Positions 9,143 through 18,440 of a DNA stretch of 64,000 bases are shown one piece after another; position 1 is the first letter of the stretch; every line of letters begins with the position of its first letter. The notes below the pieces were generated by a model that saw only the letters and a program-made list of their open reading frames with translations, made no database searches and was not told where the DNA came from. Position numbers and translations under genes: made by a program. Location of the stretch: assembly GCA_964521195.1 (NCBI GenBank), contig CAZFRE010000002.1, forward strand, positions 248,001 through 312,000. The letters run 5' to 3'. The stretch comes from CAWDNM01 sp964521195 (GTDB lineage Bacteria; Actinomycetota; Coriobacteriia; Anaerosomatales; JAAXUF01).

Positions 9143-9284
9143 CCCTTGACCGTGCGGGGCGCTCGTGTCCCGTGTGGCGCGCGTTAAGGTTTCGCTCTAC
9201 ACTGAGGCAATCATTAACGCGCTGGCAGACGCGGCGACCGGAGCCCTCAGAGCCCGGGTGCGCCGCTCAACAGGGGATTCCCGG

Positions 9285-10543
<1,259 letters not shown>

Positions 10544-10544
<1 letters not shown>

Positions 10545-11569
10545 TGGCGTGGGAAAGGAAGATGCCGGAGCGGCCCGTGGTGGCGGTGGCCGGCGTGACC
10601 GGAGCGGTCGGCCGCGAGATGCTGCTCACCCTCGAGCAGCGCAACTTCCCGGCCGAGCGCGTCATCGCGCTGGCAAGCGCGAGATCGGCGGGCAAGAAGC
10701 TGCCGTTCGCCGGGGGCGAGCTCACGGTCGAGGAGATGACCACCGAGAGCTTCGAGGGCGTCGACATCGCGCTGTTCTCGGCGGGGGCGAGCGTGTCCAA
10801 GGAGATGTGGCAGGCGTGCGTGGACGCCGGCTGCGTGATGATCGACAACTCGTCTGCATTCCGCATGGAGCCCGACGTCCCTCTTGTCGTTCCGGAGGTC
10901 AACCCGGAAGACGTCGCGTGGCACTCGGGCGTCATCGCAAACCCCAACTGCTCGACCATCCAGATGGTCGTCGCGCTCAAGGCGCTCGACGACCTGGCTG
11001 AGATCAAGCGAGTCGTGGTGTCGACGTACCAAGCGGCCAGCGGCGCCGGCGCCGCGGCGATGGAGGAGCTCTACTCCCAGTCGCGCGACTTCCTCATGGG
11101 CCAAGAGCTGCACGTCGAGAACTTCGCCCACCGCATCGCGTTCAACTGCATCCCGCAGATCGACGTGTTCATGGACGACGGCTCCACCAAGGAAGAGTGG
11201 AAGATGGTCGTCGAGACCAAGAAGATCATGCACCGCGACGACCTCGAGGTGGCCGCGACGTGCGTTCGGGTGCCGGTGCTGCGCTGCCACTCCGAGGCGA
11301 TCAACGTCGAGTTCAACTCACCCGTCCGCCTCGGCGCCATCATCGAGGCGCTCGAGGAGGGCGAGGGGATCACGCTGCTCGACGATCGCGACAGCAAGTC
11401 GTACCCCATGCCCGCGTTGCTCGAGGGTACGGATGATGTGTACGTGGGTCGCGTCCGGATGGATCCGAGCGTCCCGTACGGCATGCAGATGTGGGTCGTG
11501 GCCGATCAGCTGCGCAAGGGCGCCGCACTCAATGCGGTGCAGATCGCCGAGGCACTGCTCGGATCGTGA
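10544..11569 (+). CDS. asd: Aspartate-semialdehyde dehydrogenase
   Basis: Reduces aspartyl phosphate to aspartate semialdehyde with NADPH. The 341-residue protein shows the Gly-rich NADP motif VAGVTGAVGREML, the segment ANPNCSTIQ with the catalytic Cys, and the AASGAGAAAMEEL and HRIAFNCIPQID stretches. The GTG at 10544 is favoured because GGAGGTGAG at 10531-10539 is correctly spaced; an ATG at 10562 is an alternative. The gene is translationally coupled to lysC. Confidence 0.95.
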
Positions 11570-11617
11570 CGCGCTCGCGTCACGACCGGGACCGGGGAAG
11601 CGGAAGGGACGACAGAG

Positions 11618-12304
11618 ATGAACGAGTCGGGGGCCAAGATCCTGATCGTCGAGGACGATGCGACGATCGCACGGTTCGTTGAGCTCGAGCTGACGCATCT
11701 CGGACACGAGGTGCGTCGCGTCGCGGACGGAGATCTGGCGGTGGCCGAGATCGAGTCCTTCAACCCCGATCTCGTGCTGCTCGATCTGATGCTGCCGGGA
11801 ACCGACGGCCTCACCATCGCGCGCACGGTGCGCGAGAAGGGCCTCGGGATGCCGATCCTCATGCTCACGGCGCGCTCCGAGACGCAAGATGTCGTGAAGG
11901 GCTTCGACGCCGGGGCGGACGACTACCTGCGCAAGCCGTTCGAGGTCCCCGAGCTGCTCTCGCGCGTCCGTGCGCTGCTCAAGCGTGTGGAGCACGACCG
12001 TCCGCCCACCCAGTACAAGGCGGCGAACGTCGAGCTCGACCCGCTGTCGCGTAGCGTTCTCGTCGACGGCAACCCCGTCAACTTCACCGCCAAAGAGTAC
12101 GACCTGCTCGAGTACTTCGTGGTCAACGCGGGGCGCGTCATCAGCCGCGATGAGATCCTCGAGCGCGTCTGGGGCGGTCAGCACGCGACAGACTCCAACG
12201 TCATCGAGGTCTTCGTCTGCCACTTGCGCAACAAGATCAACGACAACGACAACCAGGTGATCCGGACCATCCGAGGCGTAGGTTACTTCTTCGCGAGAAG
12301 CTGA
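11618..12304 (+). CDS. OmpR-family response regulator
   Basis: Two-component transcription factor of 228 residues. The receiver domain spans residues 6-120, with the phospho-acceptor Asp56 in LLDLMLPG and the conserved Lys in RKPFE. The OmpR/PhoB winged-helix domain (about 132-226) ends with the typical IRGVGYFF. It is followed by its kinase with a one-base TGATG overlap. The signal and targets are not visible. The gene may be co-transcribed with lysC-asd (48-base gap), but there is no functional reason to link them. Confidence 0.93.
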   Translation: MNESGAKILIVEDDATIARFVELELTHLGHEVRRVADGDLAVAEIESFNPDLVLLDLMLPGTDGLTIARTVREKGLGMPILMLTARSETQDVVKGFDAGADDYLRKPFEVPELLSRVRALLKRVEHDRPPTQYKAANVELDPLSRSVLVDGNPVNFTAKEYDLLEYFVVNAGRVISRDEILERVWGGQHATDSNVIEVFVCHLRNKINDNDNQVIRTIRGVGYFFARS

Positions 12305-13788
12305 TGCGCCGCTCGTCACTACGCACGACCCTCTTCGTCGTGTCCGTCCTCTTCGCGATGCTGGTCGTCGGTGGTATCGCGCTGACGACGTACGTGATCG
12401 TGTCCGACGGCATGCAGGTCGTCGCGATCGACACGACCCGCAGGCTCGCCGCCACGGCCGAGGCGGTCGTGCGAGAAGTCGTCATCTCGGCCGAGCGTGA
12501 GGCGGCCGAGAGCGGGCTGACCGGCGACGCCGCGGATGCCGCCGCGATGCGCATCGTCGCCGCCCGGCTACCGGACGCCGTGTCGCACGCAGGAATGTCC
12601 GAGGCGACGTTCGCGCTGTTCGACTCGAATCTGGATCTGGTCTGGGCGTCTCGGACCACCTCGGCCACGGCCAACCAGCTGGCCGACCGGCGCACGGCGC
12701 TCTCCTCGGGGATGCCGAAGCGCACGATCGGCGTCAAAGGCGCCATGCTCTCGGGCCTGCTCACAGAGGCGCAGCTCGGCACCACCGTGAACCACACGCC
12801 TGTCCGCCTGCCGGGCGGGGAGCGCGGCGTGCTCGACGTCGCTCACGCGCCGATGTCCGAGGAGCGCGTCATCAACAGCATCCGCCGCCCCATGGCGGTG
12901 CTGGCGTTCGCCGCGATGATCATCATGGTGCTGCTCATGCAGACATCGATGGTGTGGGTGCTGAGCCTTGTCGACAACCTGAGACGGGCGGCCGATTCCA
13001 TCGACGCCGGCAGGCTCGACGAGCGGTTGCCGGTCACGGGCAACAGCGAGATCTCGGAACTCGCCGTCTCGCTGAACAACCTCATCGAGCGCCTCCAGCG
13101 CCGCAGCGAGGCGCAGGCCCGCTTCGTCGCCGACGCCAGTCACGAGCTCGCGACCCCGGTGGCGGGCATCCGCGGCTACACCAGCATCTTGCGCGCATGG
13201 GGTGCCGATGATCCCAAGGTGCGCGACGAGGCGGTCGACGCCATCGACCGCGAGTCCAGGCGCATGGCGCGACTCACCGCCGACCTGCTCAACCTGTTGC
13301 ACGCTGACCAGGGCCTCGTGCTGCGCTCGGAGCGCCTCGACCTCAACGCGCTGGTCCGTGACAGGCTTGCGGCCACCGCGAGCCGCTGGATCGACAAGGA
13401 TATCGAGTACGAGGGCCCCGAGGAGGACTCACTCCTCATGGTGGGCGACCCCGACCGTGTCGAGGACATCATCTCGATCCTCCTGGACAACGCCTCCAAG
13501 TACACGCCACAGTTCGGGCAGGTGACGGTGCGTACCAGCCGGCGGCGCGACAACGTCCTCATCGAGGTGCAGGACTCCGGCCAGGGCATTCCCGAACACG
13601 ATCTGCCGCGCATCTTCGACCGGTTCTTCCGCAGCGAGGCTTCGCGCGCGGCGGGCGAGGGCGGCTTCGGGCTCGGGCTCGCGATCCTGCGAAGCATCGT
13701 CGAGAGCATGGGCGGCGACATCCACGTGTCGAGCGTGGTCGGTGAGGGCACGACATTCACGGTCCGCCTCCCCAAGGGTCGTCTGTGA
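12304..13788 (+). CDS. Sensor histidine kinase
   Basis: Membrane sensor kinase of 494 residues, partner of the upstream OmpR-type regulator. It has a transmembrane helix near residues 13-35, a periplasmic domain, a second helix near 198-218, and HAMP. The HisKA domain follows with the phospho-acceptor His280 in DASHELATP. The HATPase domain has LLDNASKYTP, DSGQGIP and the GFGLGLAI box. The H box reads SHELATP rather than the commoner SHELRTP. The periplasmic sensor domain is not one I recognise. Confidence 0.92.
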   Translation: MRRSSLRTTLFVVSVLFAMLVVGGIALTTYVIVSDGMQVVAIDTTRRLAATAEAVVREVVISAEREAAESGLTGDAADAAAMRIVAARLPDAVSHAGMSEATFALFDSNLDLVWASRTTSATANQLADRRTALSSGMPKRTIGVKGAMLSGLLTEAQLGTTVNHTPVRLPGGERGVLDVAHAPMSEERVINSIRRPMAVLAFAAMIIMVLLMQTSMVWVLSLVDNLRRAADSIDAGRLDERLPVTGNSEISELAVSLNNLIERLQRRSEAQARFVADASHELATPVAGIRGYTSILRAWGADDPKVRDEAVDAIDRESRRMARLTADLLNLLHADQGLVLRSERLDLNALVRDRLAATASRWIDKDIEYEGPEEDSLLMVGDPDRVEDIISILLDNASKYTPQFGQVTVRTSRRRDNVLIEVQDSGQGIPEHDLPRIFDRFFRSEASRAAGEGGFGLGLAILRSIVESMGGDIHVSSVVGEGTTFTVRLPKGRL

Positions 13789-13790
13789 CG

Positions 13791-13806
13791 TGTGACACAC
13801 ATCACG
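13791..13806. promoter_or_regulatory. CRP/FNR-like palindrome
   Basis: The sequence TGTGA-N6-TCACG lies three bases after the histidine-kinase stop and about 90 bases upstream of the PocR/HD-GYP gene. It resembles the binding-site consensus of CRP/FNR-family regulators (TGTGA-N6-TCACA). No promoter boxes were resolved next to it and no regulator of that family is in the window. Confidence 0.35.
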
Positions 13807-13892
13807 TGCGGGCGCGGTGCTAGGTTCAAGTCCTAGTCGACCGACGCCGATATCACGACGTAGCCCAGTTTCGCCCGGAAGGGGAGCCGTCG

Positions 13893-15977
13893 TTGCCCGC
13901 ACGAATCCGAACAATCGCCGAGAAGGCGTTTGGCGGCCAGGAATGGCGCGCCGCTGCCGATGCGTTGTTCGAGGCGAACGGCGTGACCGTCAACGTCATG
14001 GATCTTGTCGAGGGCGACACGCTCGGTGAGGGGAGCCGGTGCGGGTACTGCAATCTCGTCACCGACGTGACCTCGCCCAGCCCGATCGCCTGCTTCGACT
14101 CGTGCCCCAAGGCCGACTCCGGAATCACCCGGGTCATCTGCCGAGCAGGGCTCCCGACGCTCATCGCCCCCGTCACCTACGGTGAGCGCACGGTCGCACA
14201 CCTCGTGCTCGGGGGCTTCGTGACCTCGACGCGCGAGCGCCGGCGCCTCTACGAGACGCTGCTGTCGAGAAGCTCCAACCCCGATACCGCCCGTCTCGCG
14301 CTCAAGGCGCTGACCGTCGTGCCGAGGCGTACCGCAGAGGGTTGTCTGCAGATGGCGCTCTCGACGGCCACCTCGCTCGTAGCGACCACCGCCGAGCAAC
14401 TCTCGGCTGCGGAGCGCGTCGAAGAGCTGCGCGTCTTCGTCACCGCGGGCCAGAAGATGGTCGCCGCGGACCACCTCGATGCCGGCACGCTCGCCGACAT
14501 GGCCGAGGAGGCCGTCGCGCTCATCGGCGGGGAGGCCGGCGCGGTGCTTCGCCCTGTGGGCAGTCACCTCGAGATCGTCGCGCACACCTCGGCCTGGCGC
14601 GGTACCGTCGGCGCGCACGTTCGCCGAGAAGGCACGGCTGCGGGCCGTGCGTGCGAGACGGGGCGCACGGTGGTCACACCGGCCGGAACCGGCACGTCGA
14701 CGCTTGTGCTGCCGCTCGTGCTGAGCGGTCGCACGCTGGGCGTGCTCGAGGTCAGGCTTCCCGCCTCGGCCCTTCCGGTGTCACAGGAGCGCGTCTCCCG
14801 GCTCGACCGCTTCGGGCGCTTCATCGCGCTTGCGCTGCAGCGCGACGACGAGCGTCTCGCCGTGGAGCGTGCGATGGCGGGTTATCACCAGCTCAACGAG
14901 TTGGCGGCGGCGCTCGGCGCGCAGACGGACATCGACGGCGTCGCCCGCCTCATCGCAAGCGTGCAGGAGAAGGCGTTCGATTTCCAGATCGCCGGGCTGG
15001 TGCTGACGGGCTACGGGCGGGACCAGGCGAACGTCTCGGTCACAGGCGAAGTGCACGTCGACGAACTCAGCACGGTGCTCGGTGACATAGCCGGGCGCGA
15101 CATCGAACGCGAGCCGTTCGAGACGCTCAAGACCAATGCCGACGACGGCTCGATCGTGACCGACGTGCCGATGCGTGACGACTGGGCCACGCTCGCCGTC
15201 GAACTCTCCAACGGCACGATCGAGATCGGCTACCTGTTCGTGGCGCGCGCGGACGGTGGCCGTTACAACGCGCAAGACCGCGCGCTACTCGAAGGGCTCG
15301 CTGCGCATGCGGGAGCCGCGTTCGGGCGGGCCGCGCTGTTCGGTCGGATCCGGGACGACTACGCCAAGACGATCGCGGCGCTCTCGGCGACACTCGACGC
15401 GAGCGAGCAGATGCCGAGCGGCCATTCCACGCGGGTCATGGACTACGCCATGCTCATCGGCGAGGAGCTGGGTCTGCCGTTCGAGGACGTCGAACAGCTG
15501 CGCTTCGCCGGGCTGCTGCATGACATCGGCAAGACCGGTGTCCCTCAGGAGATCCTGCTCAAGCCGTCGAAGCTCTCCGGAGACGAGCTGCGTCGCGTTC
15601 AACTGCACTCCGAGTTCGGCGCATCCATCGTGGACCAGATCGACTTCCTCAAGTCGCTCACGCCGGTCATCCTCCACCACCACGAGCGCTGGGACGGCGA
15701 GGGCTACCCGGCGGGTCTGTCCGGCGAGTCGATCCCGCTCCTCGCACGGATCCTCGCGGTCGCCGATTCCTTCGACGCGATGAGTACCAAGAAGGCGTAC
15801 GGGGAGCGCAAGGCGTTCTCGCTCGCGCGCAAGGAGATGCTGCGCGCCGCAGGCTCGCAGTTCGATCCGCGCGTCGTCGACGCCCTGCTGGCGGGCCTCG
15901 ACCGCATGGCGACGGTCGGCGCCACCGGGCTGCTGGCCCCCGCGGAATCGCAGGGCCGACCGGAACTGCTCGCTTAA
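13893..15977 (+). CDS. PocR-GAF-HD-GYP signalling protein
   Basis: Probable cytoplasmic cyclic-di-GMP phosphodiesterase of 694 residues. The N-terminal 125 residues look like a PocR-type ligand-sensing domain, with the cysteine cluster CGYCNLVTD and CFDSCPKAD followed by VICRAGLP. One or two GAF-like domains follow (about 170-310 and 330-480). The HD-GYP domain has HD at 543-544 in HDIGKTG and GYP at 604-606 in DGEGYPAGL. There is no transmembrane segment. The TTG start at 13893 follows GGAAGGGGAG. PocR domains are known from a propanediol/cobalamin regulator and are thought to bind small hydrocarbon derivatives; here the ligand is unknown and the cysteines could instead hold a metal. Confidence 0.82.
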   Translation: MPARIRTIAEKAFGGQEWRAAADALFEANGVTVNVMDLVEGDTLGEGSRCGYCNLVTDVTSPSPIACFDSCPKADSGITRVICRAGLPTLIAPVTYGERTVAHLVLGGFVTSTRERRRLYETLLSRSSNPDTARLALKALTVVPRRTAEGCLQMALSTATSLVATTAEQLSAAERVEELRVFVTAGQKMVAADHLDAGTLADMAEEAVALIGGEAGAVLRPVGSHLEIVAHTSAWRGTVGAHVRREGTAAGRACETGRTVVTPAGTGTSTLVLPLVLSGRTLGVLEVRLPASALPVSQERVSRLDRFGRFIALALQRDDERLAVERAMAGYHQLNELAAALGAQTDIDGVARLIASVQEKAFDFQIAGLVLTGYGRDQANVSVTGEVHVDELSTVLGDIAGRDIEREPFETLKTNADDGSIVTDVPMRDDWATLAVELSNGTIEIGYLFVARADGGRYNAQDRALLEGLAAHAGAAFGRAALFGRIRDDYAKTIAALSATLDASEQMPSGHSTRVMDYAMLIGEELGLPFEDVEQLRFAGLLHDIGKTGVPQEILLKPSKLSGDELRRVQLHSEFGASIVDQIDFLKSLTPVILHHHERWDGEGYPAGLSGESIPLLARILAVADSFDAMSTKKAYGERKAFSLARKEMLRAAGSQFDPRVVDALLAGLDRMATVGATGLLAPAESQGRPELLA

Positions 15978-16041
15978 GCGACCGCTCGCGCGGCCCGCAT
16001 GCTAGAATCCGCGCGGCTCCACATCCGCGCGAAAGGCCCCG

Positions 16042-16605
16042 ATGTCTCGCACCCGCTATATCGCTCAGGCAGGCGTCATCGCCGCCGTCTACGCGACGCT
16101 CAGCCTGCTCACGATGCAGTTCCTCGGAGGATTGGCCTGGGGGCCCGTGCAGCTTCGCGTCAGCGAGGCGTTCACCGTCGTCGCGCTGTTCACGCCCGCC
16201 GCGCTGCCCGGCCTGACGATCGGCTCGGTGGCCGCTAACGCGCTCAACCCGGCGGCGGTGTGGCCGCTCGCCGGACTCGACGTGGTGTTCGGGTCGCTCG
16301 GAACCCTGCTTGGCGCGGTCTGGATGCGCCGCTTCTCGGCGCGGCCCGCGCTTGCGCTTGCGGGACCGGTGGTGAGCAACGCGCTCATCGTGCCCGCCTA
16401 CCTTCCGATCATGCTCGCGGGGTTCGGCTTCTACACGATTCCGTTCTTCGGCGTAGACTTGGAGGGCAGCTGGATCGCGATGTACGCTTTCGGCGTCGTC
16501 GCGGTCGGGTTGGGGCAGGCGATCGTGCTCTACGCGCTGGGGTGGCCGCTCGCGGTCGCGTTGAAGCAGATGGGGATCGAAGGGTTCTTCGGCCCGAGAG
16601 GATAA
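16042..16605 (+). CDS. queT: QueT family transporter (ECF substrate-binding subunit)
   Basis: Integral membrane protein of 187 residues with five or six hydrophobic helices, matching the QueT family. QueT proteins are S components of energy-coupling-factor transporters for a queuosine precursor. Recognisable segments include the N-terminal AGVIAAVYATLSL, the VQLRVSEAFTVV motif, and SVAANAL. No ECF ATPases are beside it, so it would use a shared energising module encoded elsewhere. The ATG at 16042 follows AAAGG. No preQ1 riboswitch was recognised in the 64 bases upstream. The gene ends two bases before the hydrogenase-like GGDEF gene. Confidence 0.85.
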   Translation: MSRTRYIAQAGVIAAVYATLSLLTMQFLGGLAWGPVQLRVSEAFTVVALFTPAALPGLTIGSVAANALNPAAVWPLAGLDVVFGSLGTLLGAVWMRRFSARPALALAGPVVSNALIVPAYLPIMLAGFGFYTIPFFGVDLEGSWIAMYAFGVVAVGLGQAIVLYALGWPLAVALKQMGIEGFFGPRG

Positions 16606-16607
16606 GG

Positions 16608-18428
16608 GTGGGCTTCGTCCGGGAAGGGATGGCTCCTGAGAACGCCTGCGCCACGAGCGCGGGCCTCCCGCTCGTTTCCGTCAATCCCGAGCACACCTGC
16701 TCCGAGTGCATCAGCTGCATCCGTCACTGCCCCGCCAGAGCGATCCGTACGGTCGACGGGCATCGCGAGATCATCACCGAGCGCTGCGTCGCCTGTGGCG
16801 CATGCGTCGCCGAATGCCACGCACCCGGTTTTGTGATCCGCGACGATCTGCCGGCGGTGCGCGAGCTGCTCGCGAGCGGGGAGCGTGTGGTCGCCATTCT
16901 CGCGAGCGAGTACGTCGCCGCGATGCACCCGCTCGAGCCGGGCGAGATAGAACGGCGGCTTGAGGCGCTCGGATTCGCCGCTGTCGAGACCACCGTGCTC
17001 GGGGAGGAGCTCGTCGCCGCGGCCTACGAACAGGTTCACAGTGCCGCGGGCGACGCCTACCCCCGACTGCGATCGACCTGCCCAGTCGTCGTGTCGTGGG
17101 TCGAACGGTTCTACCCCCAGCTGACCGACGCACTCGCTCCGGTCGTGCCGCCCTACATCGCTCAGGCGAGGCTGGTGCGCGAGGTCTACCCTGAGTGCAC
17201 GAAGGTCGTCTACGTCTCGCCGTGCTGGGCGCGCAAAGACCAGGTGCGTGATCCGCAGTTCGCGGACGTGGTCGACGTCGCGATCGGCTTCGACGAGCTG
17301 GCCCGCCTCCTCGCCGAGAGCCCCGTGACGGCCGCGGCCGGCCAGGCGGACGGCGCTCAACGCGCTCGCCGGCCCCAGGCGTACAAGGAGCTCTCGCTCA
17401 TCGACGGCTTTCCTCGGCGTACGCTCATCGAGCGTGACATGACCGACGCGGGCATGGTGACCGTTCGCGGCCTCGATGACATCGACCGACTGCTACAGGG
17501 CATCGTGCGCGGCGAGATCGCGCCACACGTGGTCGACATGCTCAACTGCGAGGGCTGCATCGACGGTCCCGCGGTCAACCCGGCCTTGTCGGTGTTCGCG
17601 AAGCGCAACCTCATCGCGGCCGAGCGCGAGCGCCAGCCACCCCCGCTCGTGGACAGCCGCACGTTCCTCTCGGCGTTGCCGCCCATCGAGCTGCGACGCG
17701 TCTTCACGGCCTCGCCGGTCGTCACGCGCATGCCGTCGCCGGAGGAGATCGACCTCGTGCTCGTCGCCGGCGAGTTCGCGAGCCGCGCCGAGACGATCGA
17801 CTGCGGCGCGTGCGGCTTCGACACGTGCGTGGAGCTTGCCGCGGCCATCTGCCTGGGAGACGCGACCTGGGCGCGGTGTTTCCCCCTGCAACGCAAGCGG
17901 ATGCAGCGCGCACACGACGAGCTGACCGAGGCTGCGCTGCTCGACCCGCTGACCGGGCTTGGCAACCGCCGCGCATTCGACGCGCGGCTCGTGGAAGAGG
18001 TCGCGCGTGTCGGGCGCTACGGCGGCACGCTGTCGCTGGCGATGGTCGACCTCGACGGGTTCAAGGAGATAAACGACCGCTACGGCCACACTGCGGGCGA
18101 TACCGTCCTCGTGAGTGTGGGCGAGCTGTTGCGCGAGGTCATGCGCGTGAGTGACGTCGCGGTGCGTTACGGCGGTGACGAGTTCGCGATCATCCTGCCC
18201 GATACGGGGAAGACAGAAGCATGGCTCGCCGCCGAGAAGCTGCGCGCCGCGCTGCGCGACGTCAGCATCGAGTTCAATGGGGAGCGGGTCGGCGTGACCG
18301 GCTCGGTCGGGCTCGCGAGCCACAGTGAGGTCAACCCAACGGCCGAGAGTCTGCTCGAAGCGGCCGATGCGGCGCTCTACCGCGCCAAGCACCGGGGACG
18401 CGATCGCGTGGAGCTCGCGGCCGGCTAG
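16608..18428 (+). CDS. [FeFe]-hydrogenase-like iron-sulfur sensor fused to a GGDEF diguanylate cyclase
   Basis: Protein of 606 residues with four parts. Two [4Fe-4S] ferredoxin motifs (C31, C34, C37, C41 and C60, C63, C66, C70) come first. A domain like the hydrogenase large-subunit C-terminal region follows, about residues 75-360. Its three cluster-binding loops are altered: STCP with C158, SPCWARK with C206, and NCEGC with C314 and C317. A second iron-sulfur module has C399, C402, C407 and C415 or C424. A GGDEF domain ends the protein, with an intact GGDEF motif at 522-526 and an RxxD inhibitory site at 513-516. The first loop has Thr where catalytic hydrogenases have the proton-relay Cys, which suggests a sensor rather than an enzyme. 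The GTG at 16608 has GAGAGG at 16596-16601; an ATG at 16629 is possible. Confidence 0.85.
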   Translation: MGFVREGMAPENACATSAGLPLVSVNPEHTCSECISCIRHCPARAIRTVDGHREIITERCVACGACVAECHAPGFVIRDDLPAVRELLASGERVVAILASEYVAAMHPLEPGEIERRLEALGFAAVETTVLGEELVAAAYEQVHSAAGDAYPRLRSTCPVVVSWVERFYPQLTDALAPVVPPYIAQARLVREVYPECTKVVYVSPCWARKDQVRDPQFADVVDVAIGFDELARLLAESPVTAAAGQADGAQRARRPQAYKELSLIDGFPRRTLIERDMTDAGMVTVRGLDDIDRLLQGIVRGEIAPHVVDMLNCEGCIDGPAVNPALSVFAKRNLIAAERERQPPPLVDSRTFLSALPPIELRRVFTASPVVTRMPSPEEIDLVLVAGEFASRAETIDCGACGFDTCVELAAAICLGDATWARCFPLQRKRMQRAHDELTEAALLDPLTGLGNRRAFDARLVEEVARVGRYGGTLSLAMVDLDGFKEINDRYGHTAGDTVLVSVGELLREVMRVSDVAVRYGGDEFAIILPDTGKTEAWLAAEKLRAALRDVSIEFNGERVGVTGSVGLASHSEVNPTAESLLEAADAALYRAKHRGRDRVELAAG

Positions 18429-18440
18429 GAGGCGGGAGCG

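Noticed and set aside
13750..13850. A possible tRNA gene around the T-arm-like hairpin
   Set aside because: Only the T-arm is present; no D-arm, anticodon arm or pairing acceptor stem fits, and the 5' part would lie in the histidine kinase gene.
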